Positions 1 through 8,800 of a DNA stretch of 25,984 nucleotides are shown piece after piece. Origin of the DNA: JBEKZQ01 sp049509675 (lineage in GTDB: Bacteria; Planctomycetota; Planctomycetia; Pirellulales; Thermoguttaceae); assembly GCA_049509675.1 (NCBI GenBank), contig JBEKZQ010000015.1, forward strand, positions 1 through 25,984. Direction: 5' to 3'. Below the pieces are notes generated by a model that was given only the letters and a program-made list of their open reading frames with translations, did no database searches and was not told the DNA's origin. Both the position numbers and the translations under genes were made by a program. The first letter of the stretch is position 1, and each line of letters starts with the position of its first letter.

Positions 1-244
1 GCGCATGGGTCTTGTGCTGCCGCTTCTTTTGCTGGTACTTGAACTTGCCGAAGTCCATGATCCGGCAGACCGGCGGGCGATCGTTCGGCGCCACTTCCAC
101 CAGGTCGAGATTGGCCTTGTGCGCGGCCTTGATCGCCTCGTCGGTGGTCATGATTCCCAGTTGCACCCCGTCGTCGCTGATCACGCGAACGGGGGTCACG
201 CGGATCTGCTCGTTAATCCGCTGCTGTTGCTTTTTCGGTTCGAT
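1..244 (-). CDS. infC: Translation initiation factor IF-3, N-terminal part (runs off the left edge)
   Basis: The minus strand reads an 81-codon fragment matching the IF-3 N-terminal domain: an INEQIRV segment, VRVISDDGVQLGIM, then LDLVEVAPNDRPPVCRIMD and FGKFKYQQKKRQ leading into the inter-domain helix. IF-3 binds the 30S subunit, promotes subunit dissociation and monitors initiator tRNA and start codon choice. The gene follows thrS on the same strand, the classical thrS-infC order. There is no in-frame ATG or GTG between the upstream in-frame TGA and the conserved core. The best start is ATC at 244-242, nine bases after GGGGAGG (minus strand, 260-254). Alternatives are TTG at 262-260 and ACG at 253-251. 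A rare AUU-class start is the known autoregulatory device of infC in enterobacteria. The C-terminal domain lies outside the window. Confidence 0.93.
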   Translation of the reverse strand, partial: MEPKKQQQRINEQIRVTPVRVISDDGVQLGIMTTDEAIKAAHKANLDLVEVAPNDRPPVCRIMDFGKFKYQQKKRQHKTHA

Positions 245-260
245 TGTCGACGTCCTCCCC
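242..260 (-). promoter_or_regulatory. infC: Strong Shine-Dalgarno and non-canonical AUC start of infC
   Basis: On the minus strand GGGGAGG (260-254) is followed by nine bases and then ATC GAA CCG in the IF-3 frame. Most genes in the window have weak or no Shine-Dalgarno, so a GGAGG core at good spacing supports AUC initiation. IF-3 discriminates against non-AUG starts, so this is probably a feedback site. That role is inferred from E. coli infC (AUU start) and is not demonstrated here. Confidence 0.6.
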
Positions 261-370
261 AAGTGAACGAAGTTCCCTCATAGAGTATGGAATACCGCTT
301 TCGGCCGGTCAACCGTCATGGCCGGAAAAATCGCCAACGGCCCGTAAAACAATAACCTGGCCAGTTGCCC

Positions 371-397
371 GTGGGACGGATTGGCAATCCGTCCTAC
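371..397. repeat. Perfect hairpin/REP-like palindrome between thrS and infC
   Basis: GGACGGATT (374-382) and AATCCGTCC (386-394) form a 9-bp stem with a GGC loop. Three further pairs (one G-T wobble) extend it to 371-397. It lies downstream of the thrS stop and upstream of infC on the minus strand. There is no T-tract, so it is not a textbook intrinsic terminator. It could attenuate or process a thrS-infC transcript, or be a dispersed palindromic element. Confidence 0.6.
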
Positions 398-462
398 GAT
401 GATTGATCAACTTATTCTTTTGCGGCTCCTAACGGCTGCCAACGATGAGCGTCCATATATCT

Positions 463-2466
463 CTAATACTCGCGTCCCTGGCCCCGGCCACCGAGTCCGG
501 CCGAGCCCTTCGCCACCTGGCGGACGGTGCGGGCGCGGACTTCATCCTGCAATCGGGCGATGGCGGCCGGCAGGGCCATCGCGCCCAGGTCGCCCTCGAG
601 GCGATCGCGCAGCGCCACCTGGCCCGCCTCGGCCTCGCGCGCACCCAGCACGAACATGTAGGGCACTAGTTCCAATTGGGCGTCGCGGATCTTCGAGCCG
701 ATTTTCTCCGCCCGATAGTCGCCCGCCACGCGAAGACCGGCCTCCGCCAAACGTCGCTCGACCGCGCGGCCGTACTCCTCGACCTTCTGGCTCACGACCA
801 TCACGCGGGCCTGCTCGGGGGCCAACCATAACGGGAACGCTCCGGCGAACTGCTCGATGAGGATGCCCACGAAACGCTCGAACGATCCGAACGGCGCCCG
901 ATGGATCATCACCGGCTGGTGCGGTTGGTTGTCCTGTCCGATGTACTGCAAACCGAAGCGCTGCGGGCTGGGCAAGTTGTAATCCAGTTGCACGGTGCCC
1001 AATTGCCATTCGCGGCCGATGCAGTCGGTAATGACGAAGTCGGCCTTGGGGCCATAGAAGGCGGCCTCGCCTGGCTCGATGCTCAGGTTGGGCAGGCCCA
1101 TCGCCCGGCACACGTTCTCCAAGGCGGCCTCGGCCCGCTGCCACGTCTCCCGGCTGCCCACGTATTTGTCGCTCGCCGCATCGGAGAACCCCAGCCGTAC
1201 GCGATAATCGTCCAGTCCCAGCGTCTTCAGCACATACTGCGTCATCTCGATGCAGGCGCGAAATTCGTCGGCCACCTGCTCGGGCGTGCAGAAGATGTGC
1301 GCGTCGTCCTGGGTAAAGCCGCGGACCCGCGTCATGCCGTTCAGCTCGCCCGACTGCTCGAAGCGATGCACCAGCCCGAACTCGGCCAAACGCAGCGGCA
1401 ACTCGCGGTAGCTGCGCGGCCGCGAGCGGTAGATGGTGATGTGATGCGGACAGTTCATCGGCCGCAGCAAGTAGCGCTCGCCCTCTTCCATCTCGATGGG
1501 CGGAAACTGCACGTCCTTGTAGTACGGGTAATGGCCGGAAGTCTCGTACAAATGCACGTTTCCGAGCACGGGCGTATAAACCGGCTGATATCCGCGGCGG
1601 ATCAGTTCTTCATATAAGAAGTTCTCCAACTGCCGGCGGACAATCGCCCCCTTGGGCAGCCAGAAAATGAGTCCCGAGCCCACGTCCGGCTCGATGAGGA
1701 ACAGCTCCAACTGCTTTCCCAGCACGCGATGGTCGCGGCGTTTGGCTTCCTCGGCCTGTTCGAGGTATTGGTCCAGCTCCTGCTTGCTGAACCAGGCGGT
1801 GCCATAGAGGCGCTGCAACTGCGGACGCTGGGCGTCGCCTTTCCAATACGCGCCGGCCAGCGAGAGCAGCTTGAAGGCCTTGATGGCTGCGGCCGTGGGG
1901 ACGTGCGGGCCGCGGCACAGGTCCATGAACTCGCCCTGGCGGTAAAACGATACGCGCTGCTCCCCGGCCAAGCCCTCTTCGAGATGCTCCACCTTGAGCG
2001 TCTGGCCCAGATCCTTACAGAACTGGATGGCCTCGTCGCGGGCCATCTCCACCCGCTCGAAGGGCTCGTCCTCCCGCGCCAACCGGGCCATTTCGGCTTC
2101 GATGCGCGGGAAATCGTCCTCCGAGAGTCGCTCGGGCAACAAGAGATCGTAATAAAAACCGTTCTTCACGGTCGGCCCGAACGCCAGTTGCACCCCCTCG
2201 AACAGCCGCATCACGGCCCTGGCCATCAAGTGCGCACAGGAATGGCGCATGATCTCCAGGGCCTCGGGGTCCTTCTTGGTGAGCAGCCGCAGCGAGATTT
2301 GCCCCTCTTCGGGCAATTCGGCGGCGGCGCCGGTGAGCTGGTCGTCTACTTGGGCGGCCAACGTGGCCTTAGCCAGTCCCGGCCCTATCTCGGCGGCAAT
2401 GTCGATCGGTCGAACACGGCGCGAATACTCCCGGACACTCCCGTCGGGCAGATTGACCTTTAGCAT
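463..2466 (-). CDS. thrS: Threonyl-tRNA synthetase
   Basis: This 667-residue class II aminoacyl-tRNA synthetase charges tRNA-Thr and is of normal family length. Residues 1-62 are the TGS domain. The editing domain follows, with the HSCAH metal/catalytic motif at 75-79 and CRGPH at 184-188. The catalytic core has the zinc cysteine in MNCPHH (C339), class II motif 2 around RFEQSGELNG (368-377) and its zinc histidine H390, and motif 3 in HRAPFGSFERF, which contains the third zinc ligand H522. The last ~110 residues are the anticodon-binding domain. The ATG at 2466 fits the TGS start (MLKVNLPDGS), though no Shine-Dalgarno is visible. infC follows on the same strand after 218 bases. The 15-20 residue Gly/Arg-rich C-terminal tail is a small extension. 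Confidence 0.98.
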   Translation of the reverse strand: MLKVNLPDGSVREYSRRVRPIDIAAEIGPGLAKATLAAQVDDQLTGAAAELPEEGQISLRLLTKKDPEALEIMRHSCAHLMARAVMRLFEGVQLAFGPTVKNGFYYDLLLPERLSEDDFPRIEAEMARLAREDEPFERVEMARDEAIQFCKDLGQTLKVEHLEEGLAGEQRVSFYRQGEFMDLCRGPHVPTAAAIKAFKLLSLAGAYWKGDAQRPQLQRLYGTAWFSKQELDQYLEQAEEAKRRDHRVLGKQLELFLIEPDVGSGLIFWLPKGAIVRRQLENFLYEELIRRGYQPVYTPVLGNVHLYETSGHYPYYKDVQFPPIEMEEGERYLLRPMNCPHHITIYRSRPRSYRELPLRLAEFGLVHRFEQSGELNGMTRVRGFTQDDAHIFCTPEQVADEFRACIEMTQYVLKTLGLDDYRVRLGFSDAASDKYVGSRETWQRAEAALENVCRAMGLPNLSIEPGEAAFYGPKADFVITDCIGREWQLGTVQLDYNLPSPQRFGLQYIGQDNQPHQPVMIHRAPFGSFERFVGILIEQFAGAFPLWLAPEQARVMVVSQKVEEYGRAVERRLAEAGLRVAGDYRAEKIGSKIRDAQLELVPYMFVLGAREAEAGQVALRDRLEGDLGAMALPAAIARLQDEVRARTVRQVAKGSAGLGGRGQGREY

Positions 2467-2556
2467 AGTGCGTAAGTATAGGATAGACCCGACCAGGGGA
2501 GCAAGATGGCTGGGAGAAAATCAGCCGATCACACCCCCCCTGATGGTGTATTACCC

Positions 2557-2979
2557 TTATTCACCGATGATCTTCAGCAATACCCGTTTGGGCCGGCGGC
2601 CATCGAATTCGCCGTAGAATATCTGCTCCCAGGGGCCGAAGTCGAGTTTTCCGCTGGTGATGGCAACCACCACTTCCCGGCCCATAATCTGTCGCTTGTG
2701 GTGGGCGTCGCCATTGTCCTCTCCGGTGCGGTTGTGGTGATAGGTCTGCGGCGAAGGGTCGAAGGGAGCCAGCTTTTCCAGCCAAGCCTTGTAATCCTCG
2801 TGCAAGCCCGACTCGTCGTCATTGATGAACACCGATGCGGTTATGTGCATTGCGTTAATCAGCGCAAGGCCCTCTCGAATATTGCTCTTCTCGACTGCGG
2901 TTTCCACTTGCCGGGTGATGTTCACAAAGCCCATCCGTTGGGGGATATTGAAGGTCAAGGTTTCTCGATACGATTTCAT
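2557..2979 (-). CDS. YjbQ-family (UPF0047) protein
   Basis: This 140-residue protein covers the whole YjbQ/UPF0047 family. Signature segments are HITASVFIND (45-54, with an acidic run to residue 63), YHHNRTGEDNGDAHHK (80-95) and a C-terminal strand block with GPWEQIFYGEFDGRR (115-129). The clustered histidines form the conserved pocket of this trimeric fold. Family members have been described as having weak thiamin-phosphate synthase activity, but the physiological role is unsettled, so no pathway is assigned. The ATG at 2979 is preceded by GGGAGAG at good spacing on the minus strand, which supports the start. The gene lies upstream of thrS on the same strand with 90 bases between, so co-transcription is possible. 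Confidence 0.93.
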   Translation of the reverse strand: MKSYRETLTFNIPQRMGFVNITRQVETAVEKSNIREGLALINAMHITASVFINDDESGLHEDYKAWLEKLAPFDPSPQTYHHNRTGEDNGDAHHKRQIMGREVVVAITSGKLDFGPWEQIFYGEFDGRRPKRVLLKIIGE

Positions 2980-3638
2980 ACGACTCTCCCAGTTTGGTCA
3001 AGGGAACGAGAACCATGGGAAAACATGGATTCCAGCCGACAGCCTACCCGAGGTCACTCTCAGTTCCAAGGCCCCCCAACAAGCACGAGCTTGGGTTTAT
3101 CACGGAAAACCCGTCACCGGGTTATTGACATGGGCAAGGGCTTTGGAGTAGATTAACCGTTGTAATGGGTGGGCATAACGGACCGCCCACCGGCACCCCG
3201 GAAAAGTGGAAGGGGCGGAATGGCCTTCCCCGGCGGCTGTTTACAGCGTGCGTTGCCCTGAGCATAGTTCCTTTTTTGTCATGCGAGGGGGGTGGTGCGC
3301 GGCGGAAGATGATCCGTCTCTGTGCGCTGCGTCTGCGGTCGGCGGCAGTTTGCTGTCGGCCCTCTCACTAAAGCCCGGGCATCGCCCGCGGCTCTGTCGA
3401 CAAAACGATTCCGCAACGAAGAAGCGGCGTCAGCGTATGTTTTTTCTTTCGAGAACCTGAGAGTTTTGGGCCTCTGTGAGAACCGGTCGAATTGAGCGTC
3501 TGCAAGCTCGTTATACTTTGCGCGGTCTGAAATGATCCCAACCACAGCAATAGGGAACGGATCGTATCATTACAAACCGTTCACACTATAACGTCGCGAT
3601 TCTCTGGCGGCCCTTGTGACCTTTCTGGGAGCGTCAAT
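2980..3638. other. 659-base stretch without a credible gene; divergent promoter region
   Basis: This region separates yjbQ (minus) from the C39-like gene (plus). Open frames here (for example 3165-3371 plus and 3279-3545 minus) show no recognisable family, no good ribosome site and irregular composition. It contains two mutually exclusive small hairpins (3093-3123), a candidate promoter at 3125-3154 and an inverted GGTGGGC/GCCCACC pair near 3168-3191. A TATACT hexamer near 3515 and TATAAC near 3585 are possible -10 elements closer to the 3639 gene, but neither has a convincing -35. Confidence 0.5.
3125..3154 (+). promoter_or_regulatory. Candidate sigma-70-type promoter
   Basis: A perfect TTGACA (3125-3130) is followed by an 18-base spacer and TAGATT (3149-3154, four of six matches to TATAAT). 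The nearest plus-strand gene starts about 480 bases further on, so it would give a long leader or an unannotated small RNA. Chance occurrence is possible. Confidence 0.3.
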
Positions 3639-4553
3639 ATGAATGAGAGAACTTTTTCCGTTGCCATCGCGATACTGCTGGGGATGGCTCTTGCGGCAGG
3701 CCGCGTTTCGGCCGTGCCGTTTCAAGAGAACAACACCTACGACTTGTCGCAGACGGCCAACAACATGTGGTCGAACTACTGCGCGCCCACGGCGGCCGGG
3801 GACCTGGTCTACCACTTTGGCAAGACCTATCCCACGCTTGTACAAAACAAGGGCTATGGGCCGGGACTGCAGGCCGACACTGATGCTGAGAACGTCATCG
3901 GCGGCGCCAACCCGCCGAACAACGCCGACCCGCCGGGTGGGCCGGGTGCAACCGCCGGCAGCCTGGCTCAATTGATGGGCACGACCCGAACCACCGGCAC
4001 CACTTTGGACAACTTGAAAACCGGCGTGGATTCGTACCTGAAGGCCAATAGCACCATCTCTTGGGAGACCCACGAGCTAAAGGTCGGCAGTTACCCGAAT
4101 CCCAAGGGTGCGAACTTTCTCAGCGATTTGCAAACCGACCTGTCCAACGGGGCCGACGTGATCCTGGTCGTGGCTTGGCAAAACGCCACCCCTCCCGCCG
4201 CCGGCAGCTACACAGTACCAAGCGGATATGATTCCGGTGTGCTGGGGTCGTCGGTAATCGGCCACGCCTTCGAGATGATCGGCTACGACTCGGGCAGCAA
4301 CACCATCCTGGTGAACGACCCGGCCAACAATGCCGCGAATAGTTGGGGCGCCGAAGCGACCCCTTACAATGTCGCCGCGAACTTGCCGGCCAACCTCGAA
4401 TTCAACGTGCAGGGAGCTACGGCCATTGCCTACGGCGCCGTCGTCGTCAACTCACCCGAGCCTTCAACCCTGTGGCTTCTGGCGGCAAGCGTTGTGGGTC
4501 TGGGGGCCTTCGGCCTCCGGCGGCTGGCCCGTGCCCGCCGCCAAAAGGCCTGA
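3639..4553 (+). CDS. PEP-CTERM protein with a C39-like papain-fold peptidase domain
   Basis: This 304-residue secreted protein has a signal peptide at residues 1-25 (LLGMALAAGRVSA) and a PEP-CTERM sorting tail at 272-304: PEPST, a hydrophobic helix, then an Arg-rich end. PEP-CTERM tails are processed by exosortase-type systems. The middle carries the C39/C39_2-like triad in order: NYCAPTAA (C48), GHAFEMIGYD (H209) and ILVNDP (D227). The tryptophan and asparagine just before the cysteine also fit. An insertion rich in Gly, Pro and Asn (residues 70-125) lies between Cys and His. Proteolytic activity is inferred from the triad only; the domain could be a non-proteolytic relative. GGGAG eight bases before the ATG supports the start. 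It may act on surface proteins such as the one at 5826. Confidence 0.75.
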   Translation: MNERTFSVAIAILLGMALAAGRVSAVPFQENNTYDLSQTANNMWSNYCAPTAAGDLVYHFGKTYPTLVQNKGYGPGLQADTDAENVIGGANPPNNADPPGGPGATAGSLAQLMGTTRTTGTTLDNLKTGVDSYLKANSTISWETHELKVGSYPNPKGANFLSDLQTDLSNGADVILVVAWQNATPPAAGSYTVPSGYDSGVLGSSVIGHAFEMIGYDSGSNTILVNDPANNAANSWGAEATPYNVAANLPANLEFNVQGATAIAYGAVVVNSPEPSTLWLLAASVVGLGAFGLRRLARARRQKA

Positions 4554-4718
4554 CTTGCCGAGTGTTGCGCCAATAGGTGAACTTACGACTTCCTGAGGTG
4601 GGGGTTATAGAAACATTCTGGCCACCAGTGATGGAATCTCGCAAATTGCCTGTTTTTTCGCGACTTTTATAGAGAAAAAACGTAAATAAGGGGGGTGTGA
4701 TATTATTCGCCCGGTCTG

Positions 4719-4746
4719 TTGACAAACTGGGGGTTTTCTGTATGTT
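4719..4746 (+). promoter_or_regulatory. Candidate promoter of the 4797 gene
   Basis: TTGACA (4719-4724), a 16-base spacer and TATGTT (4741-4746, four of six) lie about 50 bases before the ATG at 4797, behind an AT-rich upstream stretch (4650-4705). The position suits a short leader. It suggests that the 4797 gene is transcribed independently of the upstream PEP-CTERM gene. Confidence 0.5.
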
Positions 4747-4796
4747 GATGGTACTCTTAACGATGGGTCCGTTCCTATTTTGCATGAGCCACCTCC

Positions 4797-5549
4797 ATGG
4801 CAGTTGCCGAGCGCAGAGTTGAGAGCCCTGGCTATTCGCCCCTCTCGCCGCCGTTGCCGGCCGCGCTACGCCTCCTGATGCGGGCCGAGACCTTCGCCCG
4901 GGATGCAGAATGCCCTATCTGGGACTTCGCTGTGGAGATCCACTGCCTGATCGCCCTGGGGCTGACGACCAGCGACTTGCGGTTCCTGGTGCGAAGCGGA
5001 TACGTTGAACATGCGGTGGAAATAAGCCGCCCCACCGATGCTTCTCGCAGATTCCGCCCCTGGGACAATCTATGTTTCCAAAGGCAGACGTGTTTTGTAT
5101 TGACCGCCGCGGGAGCCCAATTGGTCAGTTCCGAGGAAGACCCCGGGCCAGATCTGCTTCCTATTGTTTCGCTGTCGCTGGGCAGCGCCGGCGGGACGGC
5201 CGCGGAGAGATCGGCCGTCCCCTCGTGGGATGGTGATCGCAAAGTCCTGCACGTTGACGGACAACTGGTCAAGCAATTCAAGGTGCCTTCGCCGAATCAG
5301 GAGGCCATCTTGACGGCCTTCGAGGAAGAAGGCTGGCCCTCGGCAATCGACGATCCTCTGCCACCCCAGCCGGATCAGGAGGAAAAACGCCGCTTGCGGG
5401 CGACCATCCAGAGCCTCAACGCCCACCACAAGAAACGCCTGCTCCATTTCCGCGGCGATGGCAGCGGCGAACGTGTTCTTTGGGAGCTGGTGGACCGCCG
5501 GGCGCGCCGTTGCGAGTTTCATGGGCAGCGGCAACTCCGCGCCGCCTGA
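4797..5549 (+). CDS. Planctomycetal hypothetical protein with a possible winged-helix-like C-terminus
   Basis: This 250-residue protein has no signal peptide or membrane segment and is probably cytoplasmic. Residues 40-112 contain a helical block (DFAVEIHCLIALGLTTSDLR) ending in a strand-like segment (CFVLTAAGAQLV). Residues 141-231 form a second conserved block: PSWDGDRKVLHVDGQLVKQF, PNQEAILTAFEEEGWP, IDDPLPP, a basic helix RRLRATIQSLN, and LLHFRGDGSGERVLWEL. This resembles a helix-turn-helix followed by a wing, of a type I associate with planctomycete hypothetical proteins. No specific function is known to me. A DNA-binding or regulatory role for the flanking surface genes is inference from position. 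No Shine-Dalgarno is seen before the ATG at 4797, but a candidate promoter lies just upstream. Confidence 0.75.
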   Translation: MAVAERRVESPGYSPLSPPLPAALRLLMRAETFARDAECPIWDFAVEIHCLIALGLTTSDLRFLVRSGYVEHAVEISRPTDASRRFRPWDNLCFQRQTCFVLTAAGAQLVSSEEDPGPDLLPIVSLSLGSAGGTAAERSAVPSWDGDRKVLHVDGQLVKQFKVPSPNQEAILTAFEEEGWPSAIDDPLPPQPDQEEKRRLRATIQSLNAHHKKRLLHFRGDGSGERVLWELVDRRARRCEFHGQRQLRAA

Positions 5550-5566
5550 ACCCCCTTCTCAGCCTC

Positions 5567-5595
5567 ATAACCCGGGACTTCATCTGTAGGGTTAT
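5567..5595 (+). terminator. Possible weak terminator hairpin after the 4797 gene
   Basis: ATAACCC (5567-5573) and GGGTTAT (5589-5595) can form a 7-bp stem with a 15-base loop, followed by a T-rich but interrupted tract (tctgtttctctt). It starts 17 bases after the stop codon. The loop is long and the stem is weak, so the call is tentative. Confidence 0.3.
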
Positions 5596-5660
5596 TCTGT
5601 TTCTCTTCCGATCACAAGTGAATCGAGGGATGGCCGGGAAGTGCATATTGGCTTGCTCAC

Positions 5661-5712
5661 CTCATGCGCGCCTCATGCGCATTGCATGTCGCTAAATTTT
5701 TCAAATTGTAAT
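5661..5712 (+). promoter_or_regulatory. Direct repeats beside a weak promoter, upstream of the beta-repeat protein gene
   Basis: CTCATGCGC occurs at 5661-5669 and again at 5672-5680, with an 11-base period (one helical turn). It is immediately followed by TTGCAT (5682-5687) and, after 19 bases, TGTAAT (5707-5712, five of six to TATAAT). The layout could be an activator or repressor site abutting a -35 element. The promoter match is poor and the spacer long, so this is a hypothesis. Confidence 0.3.
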
Positions 5713-5825
5713 AGCATGAAATCGGGGTTTTCCCGGAATTCGTGAACTCCTCTGCAACTGCTGGTTTCAGTGTGCCCGGCAAAGCCGGTTGCACAAACAC
5801 CTATCTGAGATGAAGGAGTTGGAAA

Positions 5826-8800
5826 ATGGGATCGCACACACGTCAATTTCTGATCGCGCTGCTGGCCGCGCTCGCCTGTACACCTTTGCTGGCAGCCACC
5901 CTGCCGGTGACGGGCACTATCAATGGCATCCTCAACGGCGCCCCGATTCTCGGAACCTCTTCCGGGACCCTGAACACCCTGGCCGGGGCCGGTGCTTTCA
6001 CGGCTACGCTTGGCTTGCCTAACCAAGCAAATAATTTGTGGAACTGGCCATGCACCGGTCGCTTGTCGTGTTGCACCGTCGTAGGGCCTGAGGTTTATAA
6101 TACCACCTATCCCGCAGTGAATCTCCAAACCTTGGCGCCCAACGGGTTTAATTATGAAAACCAGTACTGGTGGACGGGCGTTCCGGGTACGATCAATGTC
6201 GGCGCAAACGTTTCGATCAGCACGGGCCAACAGGTTACGTACGCGTTGAACTGGAACGAAACCTACGGCGGCCCCACGGACCTGACGGGAGTGACCAACT
6301 GCGCATTCCGTTGGACGCCCATTGAAGGCGGCATGCTGGAAACCGGCACGGCCACCGTTACACGAACGGGAGGCCAAAGCTTTCCTCTGAACTGGTCGGC
6401 CAAGTACACCTGGAATGGCGCGTCGCTGCCGGCCGACCAGACTGGCACGGTCACGTACGACACCCAGAATTACAGCGTTTCGACCTCTGGCAGTAATGCG
6501 ACCGGGACCATGAACTTGGCCTATCACGGAACCGTTCAGCTCGCCAACGACGCGGCGACCTGGACCGGCGGCGACTCCAGCGATAACTGGGGCAAGCCGA
6601 ACAATTTTGGAGGCACTACCCTTCCGCCCGGAGCAGCGCTCAAGTTCGGCCCCCTGAGCAACGGCCACGCGACCAACAACAACGATCTGACCGCGAACAC
6701 TTCCTTCAACGGCATCGCCTTCCTGCCCGGCGCGCCGGCGTACAGCCTCCAGGGTAACGCCATCACCTTGGCTGGCCCGGTGGTCAACACGAGCACGAAT
6801 GACCAGACGATCGGCCTGAACATGGCCCTTGCCAGCGGCGGCGGGGCCTTCGATACCGGGTCCAACAACGTCACCGTATCCGGGACGATTAGCGACCCCA
6901 TGCCGGCCAGCCCGGCGGCCCTGACGAAGTACGGCAGTGGCACCCTGTTTCTCACCGGCAGCAACACCTATTCAGGCGGCACGTTTGTCAACGAGGGTAC
7001 CCTTCAGGGCGACTGCAACAGCCTCCAGGGAAACATCGTTGCCAACAGCAACGTGGTCTTCAACCAGATAGTAAACGGCAGCTTTACCGGTAGCTTGAGC
7101 GGCGGCGGCACGATCACGAAGACGGGCCCGGGCACTCTGAATACGGACTCTCCTCCCGCCGATCCCCAAGGACCTTTGCCGGAGTATATTATCCAAAACG
7201 GTAAGTGGGTCTTTAATCCTGAATACCCCAACCAACCCGCCAACCGCGTCCACTCGTTTGATCTCCGTTCCGTTGCCGAATTGGACCTCAGCGGCGATAC
7301 CCTGACGACCGGTTCGCTCGTCGGCACGGGGGGCACCGTCAACATCGGCGGGAGCACCCAGTTCGGCTCGCTCACGGTCAATGCCACCGACAACAGCAGC
7401 ATGAATTTCGCGGGCAGGCTGACCGGTTACGGCGGGCTGAACTTGTTGGGCAATAGCACGTTGACCCTGGCTGGCCTGGTCGATTACACCGACGGCACGC
7501 ACATCGGCGGCGGCACGCTGAACACCAGCGGCAACTTCAGCCCGGGCGGCACGGTCACGGTCGACCCCGGGGCGGGCTTTACCCTCCAAGGCACTCTGCC
7601 GACTAGTTCCATTGTGAACAACGGCATGGTGGTCTTCAGCCAGACGGCCAACGCCACCTTCGCCGGTTCCTTGAGCGGCACCGGCACGGTGGTGATGACG
7701 AACACGGGCACCTTGACCATGGGCTTGGGCGCATGGCTGCAAAACGTCGGCGCCACTTTGATCGTGAACCACGGAATTGTAATCTTGGATGGTTGTTTTG
7801 ATCAGGGAGGGGCTGCGATCGGATCACTCTCCGCGCTTTCCGTCTTTGACCCTGCCATTCTGCAAGTCAGTGGCAATACCTTGACGACCGGTTTGCTGCA
7901 GGGTGGGGGCACGATCAATCTCGGCGGAACCGGCCAGCTCGGCAACCTCACGGTGAATGCCACCAACAGCATGACTTTCGCGGGCCGGCTGACCGGCAAC
8001 GGCGGGCTGACCTTGTCCGGCAATAGCAGTTTGACCCTTGCCGGTCTGGTGGATTACACCGACGGCACGCACATCGGCGGCGGCAGCACGCTGAACACCA
8101 CCGGCACCTTCAACCCGGGCGGCACGGTCACGGTCGATGCCGGGGCACAGTTCGTGGCCTCCGGCCCTGCCACGGTGGGCGGACTGGCCGGCAGCGGCAC
8201 TGCTCAGGTCAGCGGCACGATGTCCCTCACGCAACAAGCCGCCGCGTGGCCCGGCAATACCGGCGCGCAGCAGAACATCGGCATGTTGATTATCAACGCC
8301 GGCGGCCATGTTGACGTCAAGAACAACCTCATTAACGTCAACTACGGCAACTCGCAGTCTTCTCCTTATGTTGCGCTGGCCGGCAACGTGAACTCCGGCG
8401 CCGTCACGCAGACAGCGGCAGCGTCCAATCGCACCGTGGGCATCTACGACACGGCCTTGAATCTCGATGGCACAACCCCCGGCGGCACGACGGTTCGCCT
8501 GGGCTACGCCTGTCCCGGCGACACCATGCTGAGAGGACAAGTGACTTCGAGCGACATCATCAACATCCTTTCCGCAGGCAAGTATAACATCGGCCCATCC
8601 AACGCCCGTTGGGACCAAGGAGATTTCACCCACGACGGGAAAGTCGATTCCAGCGATATTATCGCTATGCTTCAGGCCGGTACGTACAATAACGGGACTT
8701 ACCCCTCGGTGGCTACCGCAGGCCCTGCGCTGGTTATCGGCGGCCTGCCCTCGGCAGGCCGCGCTACGATCATCTACAACGCCGCCAGCGGCGACGTGGA

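Noticed and set aside
3165..3371. 68-residue open frame after the promoter-like site, with a hydrophobic stretch
   Set aside because: Starts inside an inverted GGTGGGC repeat, has no Shine-Dalgarno and no recognised family; the hydrophobic stretch is weak.
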